Assembly (NCBI RefSeq): GCF_900119845.1
Contig: NZ_FPKU01000001.1
Coordinates: 653,528 to 717,527, forward strand
Source: Devosia enhydra
Lineage (GTDB): Bacteria > Pseudomonadota > Alphaproteobacteria > Rhizobiales > Devosiaceae
DNA length: 64,000 nt
Direction of reading: 5' to 3'
Shown one piece after another: positions 45,565 to 53,038 of the stretch. The position numbers and the translations under genes are program-made. The notes under the pieces were generated by a model. It saw nothing but the letters and a program-made list of their open reading frames with translations, was not told the DNA's origin and searched no databases. The first letter of the stretch is position 1, and the number at the start of each line of letters is the position of its first letter.

Positions 45565-46481
45565 CCCTTGAAGTGCACGAAGTTCGTCGGGCTCTTCTGC
45601 CAATTGCAAAGAGCGTCCTCCATGACGTGCATGCCCACGCCGAGAACGCCGTCCAGCTCGTCCACGAGATCCTGCAATGCCTCAGGCCCCGTGCTGCTGT
45701 CTGCGCTTCCATCGAACAACAAGCGCGCGCCACGCGCCGGGCCGGTTGCGCCTTTAAAATAGGCCTGTCCAGCATGGATAGGAGCGATGCCGTATCGGCC
45801 GATCAGGGCAAGATAATCGAACTTCGCCAGCCGACCGAAGCTGAGGACGGTCATGCTGCTGTATAGGTGATCGAAAATGATGCCAGGCTCATTGCCGGCT
45901 TTCCTCACCTCTTCGGCGAAGAATACTTTATGGCCAGCGGCGCCAATCCACTCGAGATAGGTCGCCAGCACTTTCCCGAAGGGCCGGTTCGAGTTCGGAT
46001 CGAGGCTCTCGTACTTCCTGTGGTTGCCGAACTTGCCGCCGATGCAGGTCCAGTTGGCTGCCAGCCAATCGACAAAGGACTGCGGATCCGCGGCGACCGT
46101 CTGCCAAGTCCATATCCCTTGTCCGAGTTTCCCGTAGATGTGCCGAAGCCGCAGCCAACCAGTGTCCGCAGGTCGTGCCAGATGGGTCATGAGGAAAATA
46201 AGCCAAGCCGCCTCTTCAACATCACCGTTCTGCATGTGATAGGCGACCGCGCGCTCAGCATCGAAACCAGCGTCATTTGGATCCGCTCTTCTCGGCGCAA
46301 CCGCTTTGCGCTGGACCAGTTTATAGTAGTCCTCGCGCCGGAGGCTGGCGACGAACTGCACCGCCAGCGTGTCAAGTGCGACGAGGTTGGCAATTCCCGG
46401 CAACATCCGGATATTGTAGCTAAAACCCTGCAGGCCGTCGGTGATCTCCTGCTTCTGCTTCTGTCTCGTCGGCCAGATCAA
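45561..46481 (-). CDS. Alpha-glutamyl/putrescinyl-thymine pyrophosphorylase, clade 3-like
   Basis: A 306-residue protein that I recognise as the aGPT-Pplase clade 3 type. Landmark stretches are WLIFLMTHLARPADTGWLRL (about residues 94-113), GKFGNHRKYESLD (about 148-160), FDYLALIGRYGIAPIHAG (about 221-238) and VGMHVMEDALCNWQKSP (about 284-300). In phages this family is proposed to swap the pyrophosphate of 5-hydroxymethyl-deoxyuridine in DNA for an amine or amino acid, giving hypermodified thymine. It overlaps the ThyA-like gene (TTG start within the TGA stop context), so the two form one operon. No hydroxymethyl-dU kinase is seen nearby. Its last bases lie back-to-back with the ImmA gene. Confidence 0.72.
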   Translation of the reverse strand: MIWPTRQKQKQEITDGLQGFSYNIRMLPGIANLVALDTLAVQFVASLRREDYYKLVQRKAVAPRRADPNDAGFDAERAVAYHMQNGDVEEAAWLIFLMTHLARPADTGWLRLRHIYGKLGQGIWTWQTVAADPQSFVDWLAANWTCIGGKFGNHRKYESLDPNSNRPFGKVLATYLEWIGAAGHKVFFAEEVRKAGNEPGIIFDHLYSSMTVLSFGRLAKFDYLALIGRYGIAPIHAGQAYFKGATGPARGARLLFDGSADSSTGPEALQDLVDELDGVLGVGMHVMEDALCNWQKSPTNFVHFKG

Positions 46482-47452
46482 TCGCGCGTCTCCCGCGAAC
46501 GGAATGTGCGGCGCCTTAAAGTGCGCCGACCATCGATATAGTTCTTGTAGATGGGGGTAGTCACGGCATCCCGCAACGCGTCCAATGCAGCATCGTTCCC
46601 CGCCGCCCAGAAGGCCTGATATAGGCGGACGATGTCGGCCCAGTAGTCGTCGGGCGCAACGGCGAACGCGTCGACGGACTCGCCATGCCGAAGCATGTCT
46701 TCAACACTAAGCAGCGCCGGAACAAGTTCGAACGGCGAGCCATCAGGCATTCGCGGCATCTCCACCGTCCTTTGGTGCCCCTCCTCCAGATACTGAGCCG
46801 CGGCCTCGAGCTTGTCGTCGTAGATGTGCATGCTGCCGACGTAGTGGTAGTACTCGCCGAGCTCCATCCCGAGCGTCCTAGCCATCATCTCTTGAATCAT
46901 AGTGAAGCAGAACACGTCGTGCGGCAGGCCGAAATAGGCGTCGTTCGACCGCATGGTCACTGATAGATGCAGGCGTTCCTCGCGGCACAGCACCTGCAAC
47001 GTGGTGGTGCATGGGATCTCCAGATAGCGCTTGGCGATGTCCTCGGCATTGAACAGCTGGATGACGGCCCTACGCGATCCCGGCGTCTTCTTGAGAAAGG
47101 CAATGACGCTGTCGACCTGATTGATGTTGCCGCGCATAGTAAAGAGCCTTGGACCATAAGCGCCGTGTATGGTCCCGTTCTCAGCATCATGCACGTATCG
47201 AGGGACATAAGGTTCAACGAATTCTAGCTTATCGGACCCGGACAGATACCAAAGTAGCTCACCCAAAGCGCTGAATGGCTTTCCGCGATCCTCGGAGCGG
47301 CTCAATCGGGCTTGCGGCCTCGTTAAACGAAGGGTCACCCCGAGCAGTTCACGCGTACCGCCCCGGGAACCGGTATTCATGGCGCCTCGCTGGATCAATG
47401 CTTCGTATAGATGCACGAGCAGGCCGTCCAAACTTTCTTCGGTGATTTCCAA
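46478..47452 (-). CDS. Thymidylate synthase homologue (possible dUMP hydroxymethylase)
   Basis: A 324-residue ThyA-fold protein. FSALGELLWYLSGS and IHGAYGPRLF are the folate/dUMP pocket parts. The catalytic cysteine is in EIPCTTTLQVL (about residue 148), where classical ThyA has PCH. MRSNDAYFGLPHDVFCFTMI and YYHYVGSMHIYDD bind dUMP. All key residues but the histidine after Cys are present. TTG 47452 follows AAGGGGAGA; TTG 47473 is possible but less well placed. In phages, ThyA homologues that make hydroxymethyl-dUMP supply the base that aGPT-Pplases modify, and the downstream gene is of that family. Ordinary dTMP synthesis cannot be excluded. Confidence 0.75.
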   Translation of the reverse strand: MEITEESLDGLLVHLYEALIQRGAMNTGSRGGTRELLGVTLRLTRPQARLSRSEDRGKPFSALGELLWYLSGSDKLEFVEPYVPRYVHDAENGTIHGAYGPRLFTMRGNINQVDSVIAFLKKTPGSRRAVIQLFNAEDIAKRYLEIPCTTTLQVLCREERLHLSVTMRSNDAYFGLPHDVFCFTMIQEMMARTLGMELGEYYHYVGSMHIYDDKLEAAAQYLEEGHQRTVEMPRMPDGSPFELVPALLSVEDMLRHGESVDAFAVAPDDYWADIVRLYQAFWAAGNDAALDALRDAVTTPIYKNYIDGRRTLRRRTFRSRETRD

Positions 47453-47463
47453 ATCAGTTCTCC

Positions 47464-47482
47464 CCTTGAGCAAAGCTCAAGG
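47464..47482 (-). promoter_or_regulatory. Hairpin that could mask the ThyA-homologue ribosome site
   Basis: In the minus-strand message CCTTGAGC, a TTT loop and GCTCAAGG form a perfect 8-bp stem whose 3' arm touches the AAGGGGAGA ribosome site of the start at 47452. Folding would hide the site, giving a possible translational switch. The repeat is seen; the function is inferred. Confidence 0.45.
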
Positions 47483-47620
47483 ATTTCGGAGGCGTGTGCA
47501 ATATTGTTCTTTTAGATTTTGCCTCGATTCAAACAATTGACCCAGGGATGGAGAGGGCCGACCGCGTTAGGGCATGCCTGAGCACCAGAGAGCGCTGCAA
47601 TCAGCAGAGATCAAGCCTTT

Positions 47621-47983
47621 ATGAACGAGCGGCTTGCGGGCGACTACAACATTGCCCCCGAGCCAAGGAACATCTACTCGAACCGTTCCCATGATGAGAA
47701 TGCCCTTGTGCAACCCGAGAGCAGGGCCCTGTATCAGCGCCTACTCGATCAAGGCTGGACCGACGCGCTGCGCAAGTAGCACCCACGCGAGACGATCTAC
47801 ACATTCTGGGACTACATGCGGCAGAGATGGGAGCGGGATGCGGGGCTGCGCCTCGACCATTTGCTGCTGAGCAAGCAAGTGACCCGTCGCCTGGTCTCGG
47901 CCGGTGTCGATCGGGACGTCCGCGGCATGCCGGGCGCCAGCGATCATGCACCCGCGTGGATCATAGTGAACGCGGAGGTATAG
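47621..47983 (+). pseudogene. xthA: Exodeoxyribonuclease III C-terminal fragment
   Basis: The frame reads GDYNIAPEPRNIY, LYQRLLDQGWTDALRK, stop (TAG 47777-47779), then TIYTFWDYMRQRWERDAGLR, LDHLLLSKQ and GASDHAPAWIIV. This is the C-terminal half of an XthA-type exonuclease/AP endonuclease, with the GDYN, LDHLL and SDHAP active-site motifs still visible. The N-terminal half is missing and an in-frame stop interrupts it, so it cannot make the enzyme. It probably arrived as a broken passenger with the neighbouring cargo. Confidence 0.8.
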
Positions 47984-47999
47984 GTCAGGCTTCTCCGCC

Positions 48000-48371
48000 T
48001 CAAAGCGGCAACTGCCATGCCGCGAGGGGAATAAATGCGACCGAGGCAACGCCGAGCCCAATAGCGGCGAACTGTGTGACCGTCATCATCTTCAGTTCGC
48101 GCGACCCGTTTGGAAGTGGCTCGCCCGGATCTATCAACAGCCTGACGTTTGTGTGAAGCGCGAAGAAACGACCGGAATAGCCCCAGTTGTAGTAGGTTAC
48201 CAATCCTGAGATGAAGATGGCCACAAGCCCAGCAATCAGGCACCACATTGTGGATCGCAGGTCCGCTGTGGGCAGGCGCTCTGCTAGCTGCGCGACGAGG
48301 ACTAGTCCGCCGAAGTGAGCAGCCGCCACGGTTGCAATGAGCCACCGACCATACTGGCCGACTTGATCCAT
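48000..48371 (-). CDS. Small membrane protein, unknown
   Basis: A 123-residue protein with three likely membrane segments: WLIATVAAAHFGGLVLVAQL, MWCLIAGLVAIFISGLVTYY and FAAIGLGVASVAFIPLAAW. A polar loop (NWGYSGRFFALHTNVRLLID) separates the last two. ATG 48371 is the first conventional start after the upstream gene ends; the frame stays open further with a plausible amphipathic stretch (SVQDFRDARQAFHSVQKEGW), so a non-ATG start nearer 48440 is possible. Defence effectors with similar small membrane proteins exist, but I see no partner that would show this. Confidence 0.5.
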   Translation of the reverse strand: MDQVGQYGRWLIATVAAAHFGGLVLVAQLAERLPTADLRSTMWCLIAGLVAIFISGLVTYYNWGYSGRFFALHTNVRLLIDPGEPLPNGSRELKMMTVTQFAAIGLGVASVAFIPLAAWQLPL

Positions 48372-48457
48372 TGCGAATTTCCAGCCCTCTTTTTGAACCG
48401 AATGGAACGCTTGACGTGCATCTCGGAAATCCTGGACTGAGATGCCGGCCTCCCCAG

Positions 48458-48652
48458 TTAGGGCTGGCTGCTGTGCTGGGGAGGGGGGCTCAACTCCCGG
48501 ATGGTGTAAATCACAGCGTCGATGGCGCCATTCAAGGAGGCGAGCTCGTCGATTTCGTCTTCTGTCCAAGTTCGATGTTCACGGGACGCGACGGTCGCCA
48601 AGAGTCTTCTGCGCTCGATGAGCAGCTGAAGGTGTGCCTGAAGTTCCTGCAT
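48458..48652 (-). CDS. Small helical protein, unknown
   Basis: A 64-residue helical protein (MQELQAHLQLLIERRRLLAT, then WTEDEIDELASLNGAIDAVI). ATG 48652 follows GGGGGAGATC, a strong ribosome site. It lies just upstream of, and probably cotranscribed with, the membrane protein at 48000. Size and charge pattern suit a small adaptor or antitoxin-like protein; I do not recognise it. Confidence 0.45.
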   Translation of the reverse strand: MQELQAHLQLLIERRRLLATVASREHRTWTEDEIDELASLNGAIDAVIYTIRELSPPPQHSSQP

Positions 48653-48723
48653 GATCTCCCCCCGGGTCGCCAAATGTGTAGCAGGGCTCCACAAGACGTA
48701 ACAGCATCGGGTGCAGAAAGTCG

Positions 48724-48782
48724 GGATGAGCCCTGATGACTATCTGCGCAAACTGATCGCCGACGCGGTGGTGCCGCGCTGA
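48724..48782 (+). repeat. Duplicate of the 3' end of the gene at 43137-43480
   Basis: GGGATGAGCCCTGATGAC through GCCGACGCGGTGGTG repeats 43418-43470 with only a few changes, again ending in a TGA stop. The rest of the gene is missing. It is a gene-end remnant, from either duplication inside the island or recombination between related islands. Confidence 0.7.
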
Positions 48783-49067
48783 TCAGCGCTTGCGTCGCAG
48801 CTCGGCCATGCGCTCGACGGCTGCAGCAGCAAGGTCGGAGTAGATATCCGCGAGGGCCTCAGCCGCCGCGATGACCTCATCGGGTTGGTCATCATCCTCA
48901 ATGTCTTGCAGAAGCGCGTCGGCTGCCTGGGCATGCTTTTCGAGGCCCTGATAGATCGCGACGGCCTGATCATGGGTCATTGCGGGCGAATTCAGTGCCG
49001 GCGGCACGTCAGTGACAAGCTGCTTTGCGATCCGGCCGCGCTCATCAAGCTCTTTCATCCAATCCAT
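48783..49067 (-). CDS. Hypothetical helical protein
   Basis: A 94-residue acidic helical protein (MDWMKELDERGRIAKQLVTD, then DQAVAIYQGLEKHAQAADAL and EALADIYSDLAAAAVERMAE). ATG 49067 has CGGGGGCAG upstream. It is a common type of small unknown in rhizobial prophages and plasmids. Convergent with the gene fragment at 48724. Confidence 0.5.
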   Translation of the reverse strand: MDWMKELDERGRIAKQLVTDVPPALNSPAMTHDQAVAIYQGLEKHAQAADALLQDIEDDDQPDEVIAAAEALADIYSDLAAAAVERMAELRRKR

Positions 49068-49520
49068 GGCTCTGCCCCCGTTGCTCAACGCATGAGGCGG
49101 CAAAAACCCCACGAGCGCAAGCCATCCACCCCTTGGCGAGGGTGGTGCTTGTCGATTGCTCAAAAAGGGTGCATCGTGTCCGTGGGCGTCAGAACCCGGA
49201 CCAGTGATAGGCAGACAGATCGGTTGGCGCCGACCTTGCTGCCGATGCGTGAGAGCCTTGGCGGGCTCAACAGCGCTTTACGGACGCGCTTGGCGGCGCG
49301 CCGAACTCGGCCATTTAGGCCGGGGGCGGGCGCTATGTCCAGAGGGGCAACCCTTAAAAGTGTCCGGCCTGTCTCACTGGCAGGTTCTGAACCCCCGGCT
49401 GCCGGTCTGTCACCGGCACGGGCCTTCAGAAGCCCCAACCAGTGAGCCAACCATGACCCTCTCAATTCGCCGTAGGATGCGCCAGCAGACCAAAGACGCT
49501 GCGCAGGCCAGTACCCTTCC
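49068..49520. other. Gene-poor stretch
   Basis: About 450 bases with no supported gene. A frame from 49453 (MTLSIRRRMRQQTKDAAQ) enters the same frame as the second half of the next gene but reads across that gene's signal peptide out of frame, so I do not call it. Confidence 0.4.
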
Positions 49521-49959
49521 GTGCCCCGTCTTCCGTCAACTGAACAGGCTGTGCCGATTTCTCGGCGCCTCCTGCTTGCGGGCGGGGGTGCACTGGTCTC
49601 GACCGCAGCCTTTGGGCACGCCAGTAGCGTCGGCACTGGCCGAAGATCCTGCAACACGCGTCGCTCGGCTGGCCGAAGAGCTTTCCGTTGCGCTCGACAG
49701 CTATGTCAGCGGTTCCTTCCGTGCCATCATCGAGCCCGACAGCAAGTCGACCTGCCCGGTGCTGTTCCAGAATCGGCGCCGGCTCGATGCTCGCGACAGG
49801 CTCAACCGCGCCATGGGCGCGTCGCGCGATGCCTTGGCGGAAATCTATGGCTGCGATCCGGCTGACCACTCGTTTATCGGCGAGCGCAAGGGCGCGGTGG
49901 TGATCGCCGCGATGCCACCGACCGAGCGAGTGGTATGGGACTTCGAGGCGGTGTCGTGA
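49521..49959 (+). pseudogene. Frameshifted exported protein of the phage-island type
   Basis: GTG 49521 opens a twin-arginine-like signal (ISRRLLLAGGGALVSTAAFG). The mature part is found in another frame from about 49632: ALAEDPATRVARLAEELSVA, then FRAIIEPDSKSTCPVLFQN. Related rhizobial island proteins have the signal and this mature part in one frame, so one extra base near 49625-49640 breaks the gene. Family function is unknown. Its stop overlaps the next start (GTGATG near 49957). Confidence 0.5.
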
Positions 49960-50432
49960 TGGGCGCGCAGCATCAGCCGGCACGCATCGAGCTTACGGCG
50001 AAGGCCGAGGCCTATGTCGAGCATCAGCGCCGCAAAGCCTTCCGAGCCCGGATCGAGGCTTGCCTCGATGAGGTCCACGCAATGATCGAGATCCTCGATC
50101 GTCTGGATGGCGACTGCGACCTCGAGCCGAACCTCGGGGCTCCTGAGATTCCGCCGCTGCGGCTTGTGGCCTGCAACGGCAATCTCTCGGGCTGGGGCAG
50201 GGAGCAGGGCGACCAAAGGCGCTGGGCTCAAGGCGCCGAGGATGACACCGAGCACGAGGACGAGCACGGCGGCGACATCCAAGACGAGCCGCACGACGCC
50301 TTGAGCGAGGGCAACGACGAGCTCGACCTCGGCTGGTCAGAATCGGTCGTCCAAGGCTGCGGAATGTGCGCACAGGGCAATATCGAGCGCGACGGCGACA
50401 TGCCGGGCGGATCGCTGATCGCAGCCGAATAG
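49959..50432 (+). CDS. Hypothetical prophage protein, LDGDxDLE type
   Basis: A 157-residue protein. IEILDRLDGDCDLEPNLG (about residues 46-63) is a recurrent motif in small unknown proteins of rhizobial prophages. It is followed by a very acidic part (EDDTEHEDEHGGDIQDEPHD) and ELDLGWSES. ATG 49959 overlaps the preceding stop. It is the last gene before attR. No function known. Confidence 0.55.
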   Translation: MGAQHQPARIELTAKAEAYVEHQRRKAFRARIEACLDEVHAMIEILDRLDGDCDLEPNLGAPEIPPLRLVACNGNLSGWGREQGDQRRWAQGAEDDTEHEDEHGGDIQDEPHDALSEGNDELDLGWSESVVQGCGMCAQGNIERDGDMPGGSLIAAE

Positions 50433-50518
50433 GATCGAGACCGTTATGAACTGGCTTAGGATTTGAGGGCTCCCTAAAGGGGAAACGCCAATCAAATCAA
50501 CATCATAATCGAAGGGGC

Positions 50519-50532
50519 TGGCGGAGAGGAAG
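50519..50532. repeat. attR core within tRNA-Ser
   Basis: TGGCGGAGAGGAAG, identical to 35060-35073, is the complement of the tRNA 3' end from CCA into the T-arm side. It keeps the tRNA whole after integration. Confidence 0.8.
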
Positions 50533-50611
50533 GGATTCGAACCCTCGAGACAGCTTTTGACCGTCTGCTCCCTTAGCAGGGGAGTGCCTTCGACCTCTCG
50601 GCCACCTCTCC
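50519..50611 (-). tRNA. tRNA-Ser(GCT)
   Basis: On the minus strand the sequence begins GGAGAGGTGGCCGAGAGGTC, has the anticodon loop CTGCTAA (anticodon GCT), a long serine-type variable arm (GAGCAGACGGTCAAAAGCTG region), TTCGAATC in the T-loop, an acceptor stem closing with CCTCTCC, discriminator G and encoded CCA. It serves as the integration site of the island to its left. Confidence 0.93.
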
Positions 50612-50753
50612 GGCACGCGAGGGTCTAGCCGCGAATCGTCGGCGAGACAAGCGAATTCGCGCCGGGCTGGGTGATTAGGCGGAGCCGCCTGTCACGGTGG
50701 ACCTGCGCCCGGCCTGAGGCTGTCCATATCCACTTCCGAGTTGGCCCGGGCAA

Positions 50754-50783
50754 ATAAAAAAGGCCGGTGCGATGGCACCGGCC
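50754..50783 (-). terminator. Rho-independent terminator of the L,D-transpeptidase gene
   Basis: On the minus strand GGCCGGTGC, loop CATC, GCACCGGCC is followed by TTTTTTATTT. The perfect 9-bp GC stem and T-run lie 27 bp after the stop. Confidence 0.85.
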
Positions 50784-50809
50784 CGGCATGTCGAGATCTC
50801 GGGGCAGGG

Positions 50810-51403
50810 TCAGTGGTTGACGACCACCAGGGCCCCGACGGTCACGCGCTCGTACAGATCGGTGACGTCTTCATTGGTGAGGCGGATGCAGCCCGAGGAT
50901 ACCGCCTGGCCGATCGACCACGGCTCCGAGGTGCCATGGATGCGGTAGAGCGTCGAGCCGATATAGAGCGCGCGGGCGCCGAGCGGATTGTCCGGGCCGC
51001 CGGGCATGTAGGCCGGCAGGTCGGGAACGCGCTTGCGCATGGCAGCCGGCGGGGTCCAGCCGGGCCACTCGGCCTTGCGGGTGATGCGATGGGTGCCCGA
51101 CCACGCGAAACCGTCGCGGCCGACGCCGACGCCATATTTCAGCGCCTTGCCGTCTTCCATCACGAGATAGAGGCGACGCTCGCCCGTCTCGACGACGACG
51201 GTGCCCGGCTTGTACTTGCTGGCATACTCAACGACCTCGCGCCGGATCGGGCTGCCGCCGCGCGAGCGCGTGGCGACGGCAGACGCGTCTTCCCACTGAT
51301 TGGAATCGGGATTGTAGACGCGGGCCGCATGGGCGGGAACCACGGTGCCGAGCGACAGCAGCGCGGCGCATAGAATGGCGATGAAGGCTTTCAGTCTGGT
51401 CAT
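50810..51403 (-). CDS. L,D-transpeptidase (ErfK/YbiS/YkuD type)
   Basis: A 197-residue exported enzyme that makes 3-3 cross-links in peptidoglycan or anchors proteins to it. A signal peptide covers about residues 1-27 (FIAILCAALLSLGTVVPAHA). The YkuD domain shows IHGTSEPWSIG (H156) and SSGCIRL (C172), the catalytic pair. Hyphomicrobiales carry many such paralogues. I chose ATG 51403; the frame is open far upstream but there runs antisense to rpiA. It has a clear terminator, and it is divergent from rpiA, with about 260 bp between them for both promoters. Confidence 0.9.
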   Translation of the reverse strand: MTRLKAFIAILCAALLSLGTVVPAHAARVYNPDSNQWEDASAVATRSRGGSPIRREVVEYASKYKPGTVVVETGERRLYLVMEDGKALKYGVGVGRDGFAWSGTHRITRKAEWPGWTPPAAMRKRVPDLPAYMPGGPDNPLGARALYIGSTLYRIHGTSEPWSIGQAVSSGCIRLTNEDVTDLYERVTVGALVVVNH

Positions 51404-51664
51404 CTCGTATTGCGTCCCTGACGGCTTCGCCTCCGGCATCCTCTCGATCCGGCGGCAGGATGAAGGTGCATAGCGCGACGCGTCACACGCGAACAGGCGC
51501 CACGCCACGATTCGAACACGCCCGCCACACCTTGCGATCATTGTGTTGCCGCATTGTCGCGGTGGAAAGTCACCAATCCGTGATGTCAGCGTTGACACGC
51601 AGGCGAATCCACCCTTAGAGCCGCCGTAGAGGGGTGGAGGGGCGTCGATGAACGACTTTTTCAA

Positions 51665-52357
51665 ATGAGCGACATCTTCAAGCGTCAGGCCGCCGAGGCG
51701 GCGATGGCCGAGCTTAGGCCCGGCATGCGGCTCGGCCTCGGCACGGGATCGACGGCGCGGCACTTCGTGGACCTTCTGGGCGCGCGGGTGGCTGAGGGCT
51801 TCGCGTGCCTCTGCATCCCCACCTCCGAGCAGACCGCTGCGCAGGCGCGCAGCCTCGGCATTCCGCTGACCGATCTCGACGCGACCCCGGAGCTCGACCT
51901 GACGGTTGACGGGGCCGACGAGATCGGGCCCGGGCTCAGCCTCATCAAGGGCGGCGGGGGTGCGCTGCTGCGTGAAAAGATCGTGGCGGCCGCGTCTTCG
52001 CGCATGGTGGTCATCGCCGATATGAGCAAGGTGGTGCCGGCGCTCGGCGCCTTCCCGCTGCCCGTCGAAGTCAATCGTTTCGGCCTCGAGGCCACCCGGC
52101 GCGCCGTTGCCGCGGTGCTGCACGCCATCGCGCCCGGCGGGGCGCTGTCGCTGCGGCAGGGGGCGGGTGGACAGCCCTTTGAAACCGACGGCGGACACCT
52201 CATTCTCGACGCATCTTTTGGCCGCATTTCCGATCCAGAAGCCGTGTCGAGGGCCCTGCTGGATATTCCAGGCGTGGTGCAGCACGGGCTTTTCATCGGC
52301 CTGGCGAGCAAGGCCTATATTGCCGGGCCGGATGGCCTCGTGACATATGAGGGCTGA
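51665..52357 (+). CDS. rpiA: Ribose-5-phosphate isomerase A
   Basis: A 230-residue enzyme that interconverts ribose-5-phosphate and ribulose-5-phosphate in the pentose phosphate pathway. GLGTGSTA (about residues 24-31), TVDGADEI (about 80-87) and [11 protein letters not shown] (about 95-105) are the phosphate-binding and catalytic loops. Length is standard. ATG 51665 is preceded by a small frame (ATG 51649) of no significance. Its 3' end lies next to the DUF2059 gene, so the two are probably cotranscribed and end at the terminator at 52965. Confidence 0.93.
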   Translation: MSDIFKRQAAEAAMAELRPGMRLGLGTGSTARHFVDLLGARVAEGFACLCIPTSEQTAAQARSLGIPLTDLDATPELDLTVDGADEIGPGLSLIKGGGGALLREKIVAAASSRMVVIADMSKVVPALGAFPLPVEVNRFGLEATRRAVAAVLHAIAPGGALSLRQGAGGQPFETDGGHLILDASFGRISDPEAVSRALLDIPGVVQHGLFIGLASKAYIAGPDGLVTYEG

Positions 52358-52412
52358 AGCGGCGAAGCGGGGGCTTGCGGGCACCCGTTCCGACACCAAG
52401 GCCAGAAGCGAG

Positions 52413-52937
52413 ATGGACAAAGCCATGATCAAGACCACACGGCATTTTGCGCGGGCCCTGACCGGGGCGCTGCTGGCGTCGATGGTACTCGCCGCCATGC
52501 CCGCTCAGGCGCAGGAGCTGGCGCCCCAGCATGTGGCGATCGCGCGCAAATATGTGGACCTGACCGACCGTGCCGGCATCTTCGAGGTGGCCCTGGTCGA
52601 GACCGCCGTGGCTACCATGCGGCAAATTTCGTCGCAAAACCCGACCCTCGTCGAGCAGACCGACGAGGCGATCAAGAAAACGCTCGAGACCTACCGGGCC
52701 CGCAAGGACGAGCTGCTCAACCAGTTTGCCCGCGTCTATGCGCTGAGCTTCACCGAAGACGAACTGACCCAGATCGTGACCTTCTACGAGACGCCGGTGG
52801 GTCGGAAGCTGACCGCGGCCAATCCCACCATCAATTCCAGTGTTGCTACGGTCATGAGCGTCTTCCAGCGCAATCTGCAGACCGAATTCTTCGCCAGCGT
52901 GCGCGCCGAGCTCGCCGCGGCGGGCTTCAACGTCTGA
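52413..52937 (+). CDS. DUF2059 exported protein
   Basis: A 174-residue protein with a signal peptide (HFARALTGALLASMVLAAMP, cleavage after AQA) and a DUF2059 domain, with LTEDELTQI-like SFTEDELTQIVTFYETPVGR (about residues 115-134). It is a helical periplasmic protein of unknown role, often near central-metabolism genes in Hyphomicrobiales. I chose ATG 52413 (GAGATG context); ATG 52425 is possible. It lies 55 bp after rpiA and is followed by a strong terminator. Confidence 0.8.
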   Translation: MDKAMIKTTRHFARALTGALLASMVLAAMPAQAQELAPQHVAIARKYVDLTDRAGIFEVALVETAVATMRQISSQNPTLVEQTDEAIKKTLETYRARKDELLNQFARVYALSFTEDELTQIVTFYETPVGRKLTAANPTINSSVATVMSVFQRNLQTEFFASVRAELAAAGFNV

Positions 52938-52964
52938 TCCTTGCGCCGTGATCGGCGGCATCGG

Positions 52965-52991
52965 GGCTCCGGCATGTCCGGAGCCTTTTTT
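52965..52991 (+). terminator. Rho-independent terminator after DUF2059 gene
   Basis: GGCTCCGG, loop CATGT, CCGGAGCC and then T6. It closes the rpiA-DUF2059 unit. Confidence 0.85.
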
Positions 52992-53038
52992 CATGCGACC
53001 GGCGGTCGCCATCGTTTCGGCCTGAGGGAGATCCTGCA

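Larger units (their letters stand above)
35060..50532. mobile_element. Phage-like genomic island integrated at tRNA-Ser(GCT)
   Basis: A 15.5-kb island bounded by identical 14-bp repeats TGGCGGAGAGGAAG. The right copy is the 3' end (with CCA) of the intact tRNA-Ser; the left copy is a free fragment 136 bp before a tyrosine integrase. This is the usual product of integration into a tRNA 3' end. The island has phage-type genes (AlpA regulator, prohead protease, tape measure, DUF6074) but no terminase, portal, capsid or lysis genes, plus cargo for nucleotide/DNA chemistry and toxin-antitoxin functions. It is probably a defective prophage or satellite. Confidence 0.8.

Noticed and set aside
51593-51622. 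TTGACA with a weak -10-like TTAGAG upstream of rpiA
   Set aside because: The -35 is good but the -10 match is poor; not enough to call a promoter.
50810-52498. A 562-codon minus-strand frame covering the L,D-transpeptidase and rpiA
   Set aside because: Only the last 197 codons (from 51403) are the transpeptidase; the rest is antisense to rpiA and its promoter.
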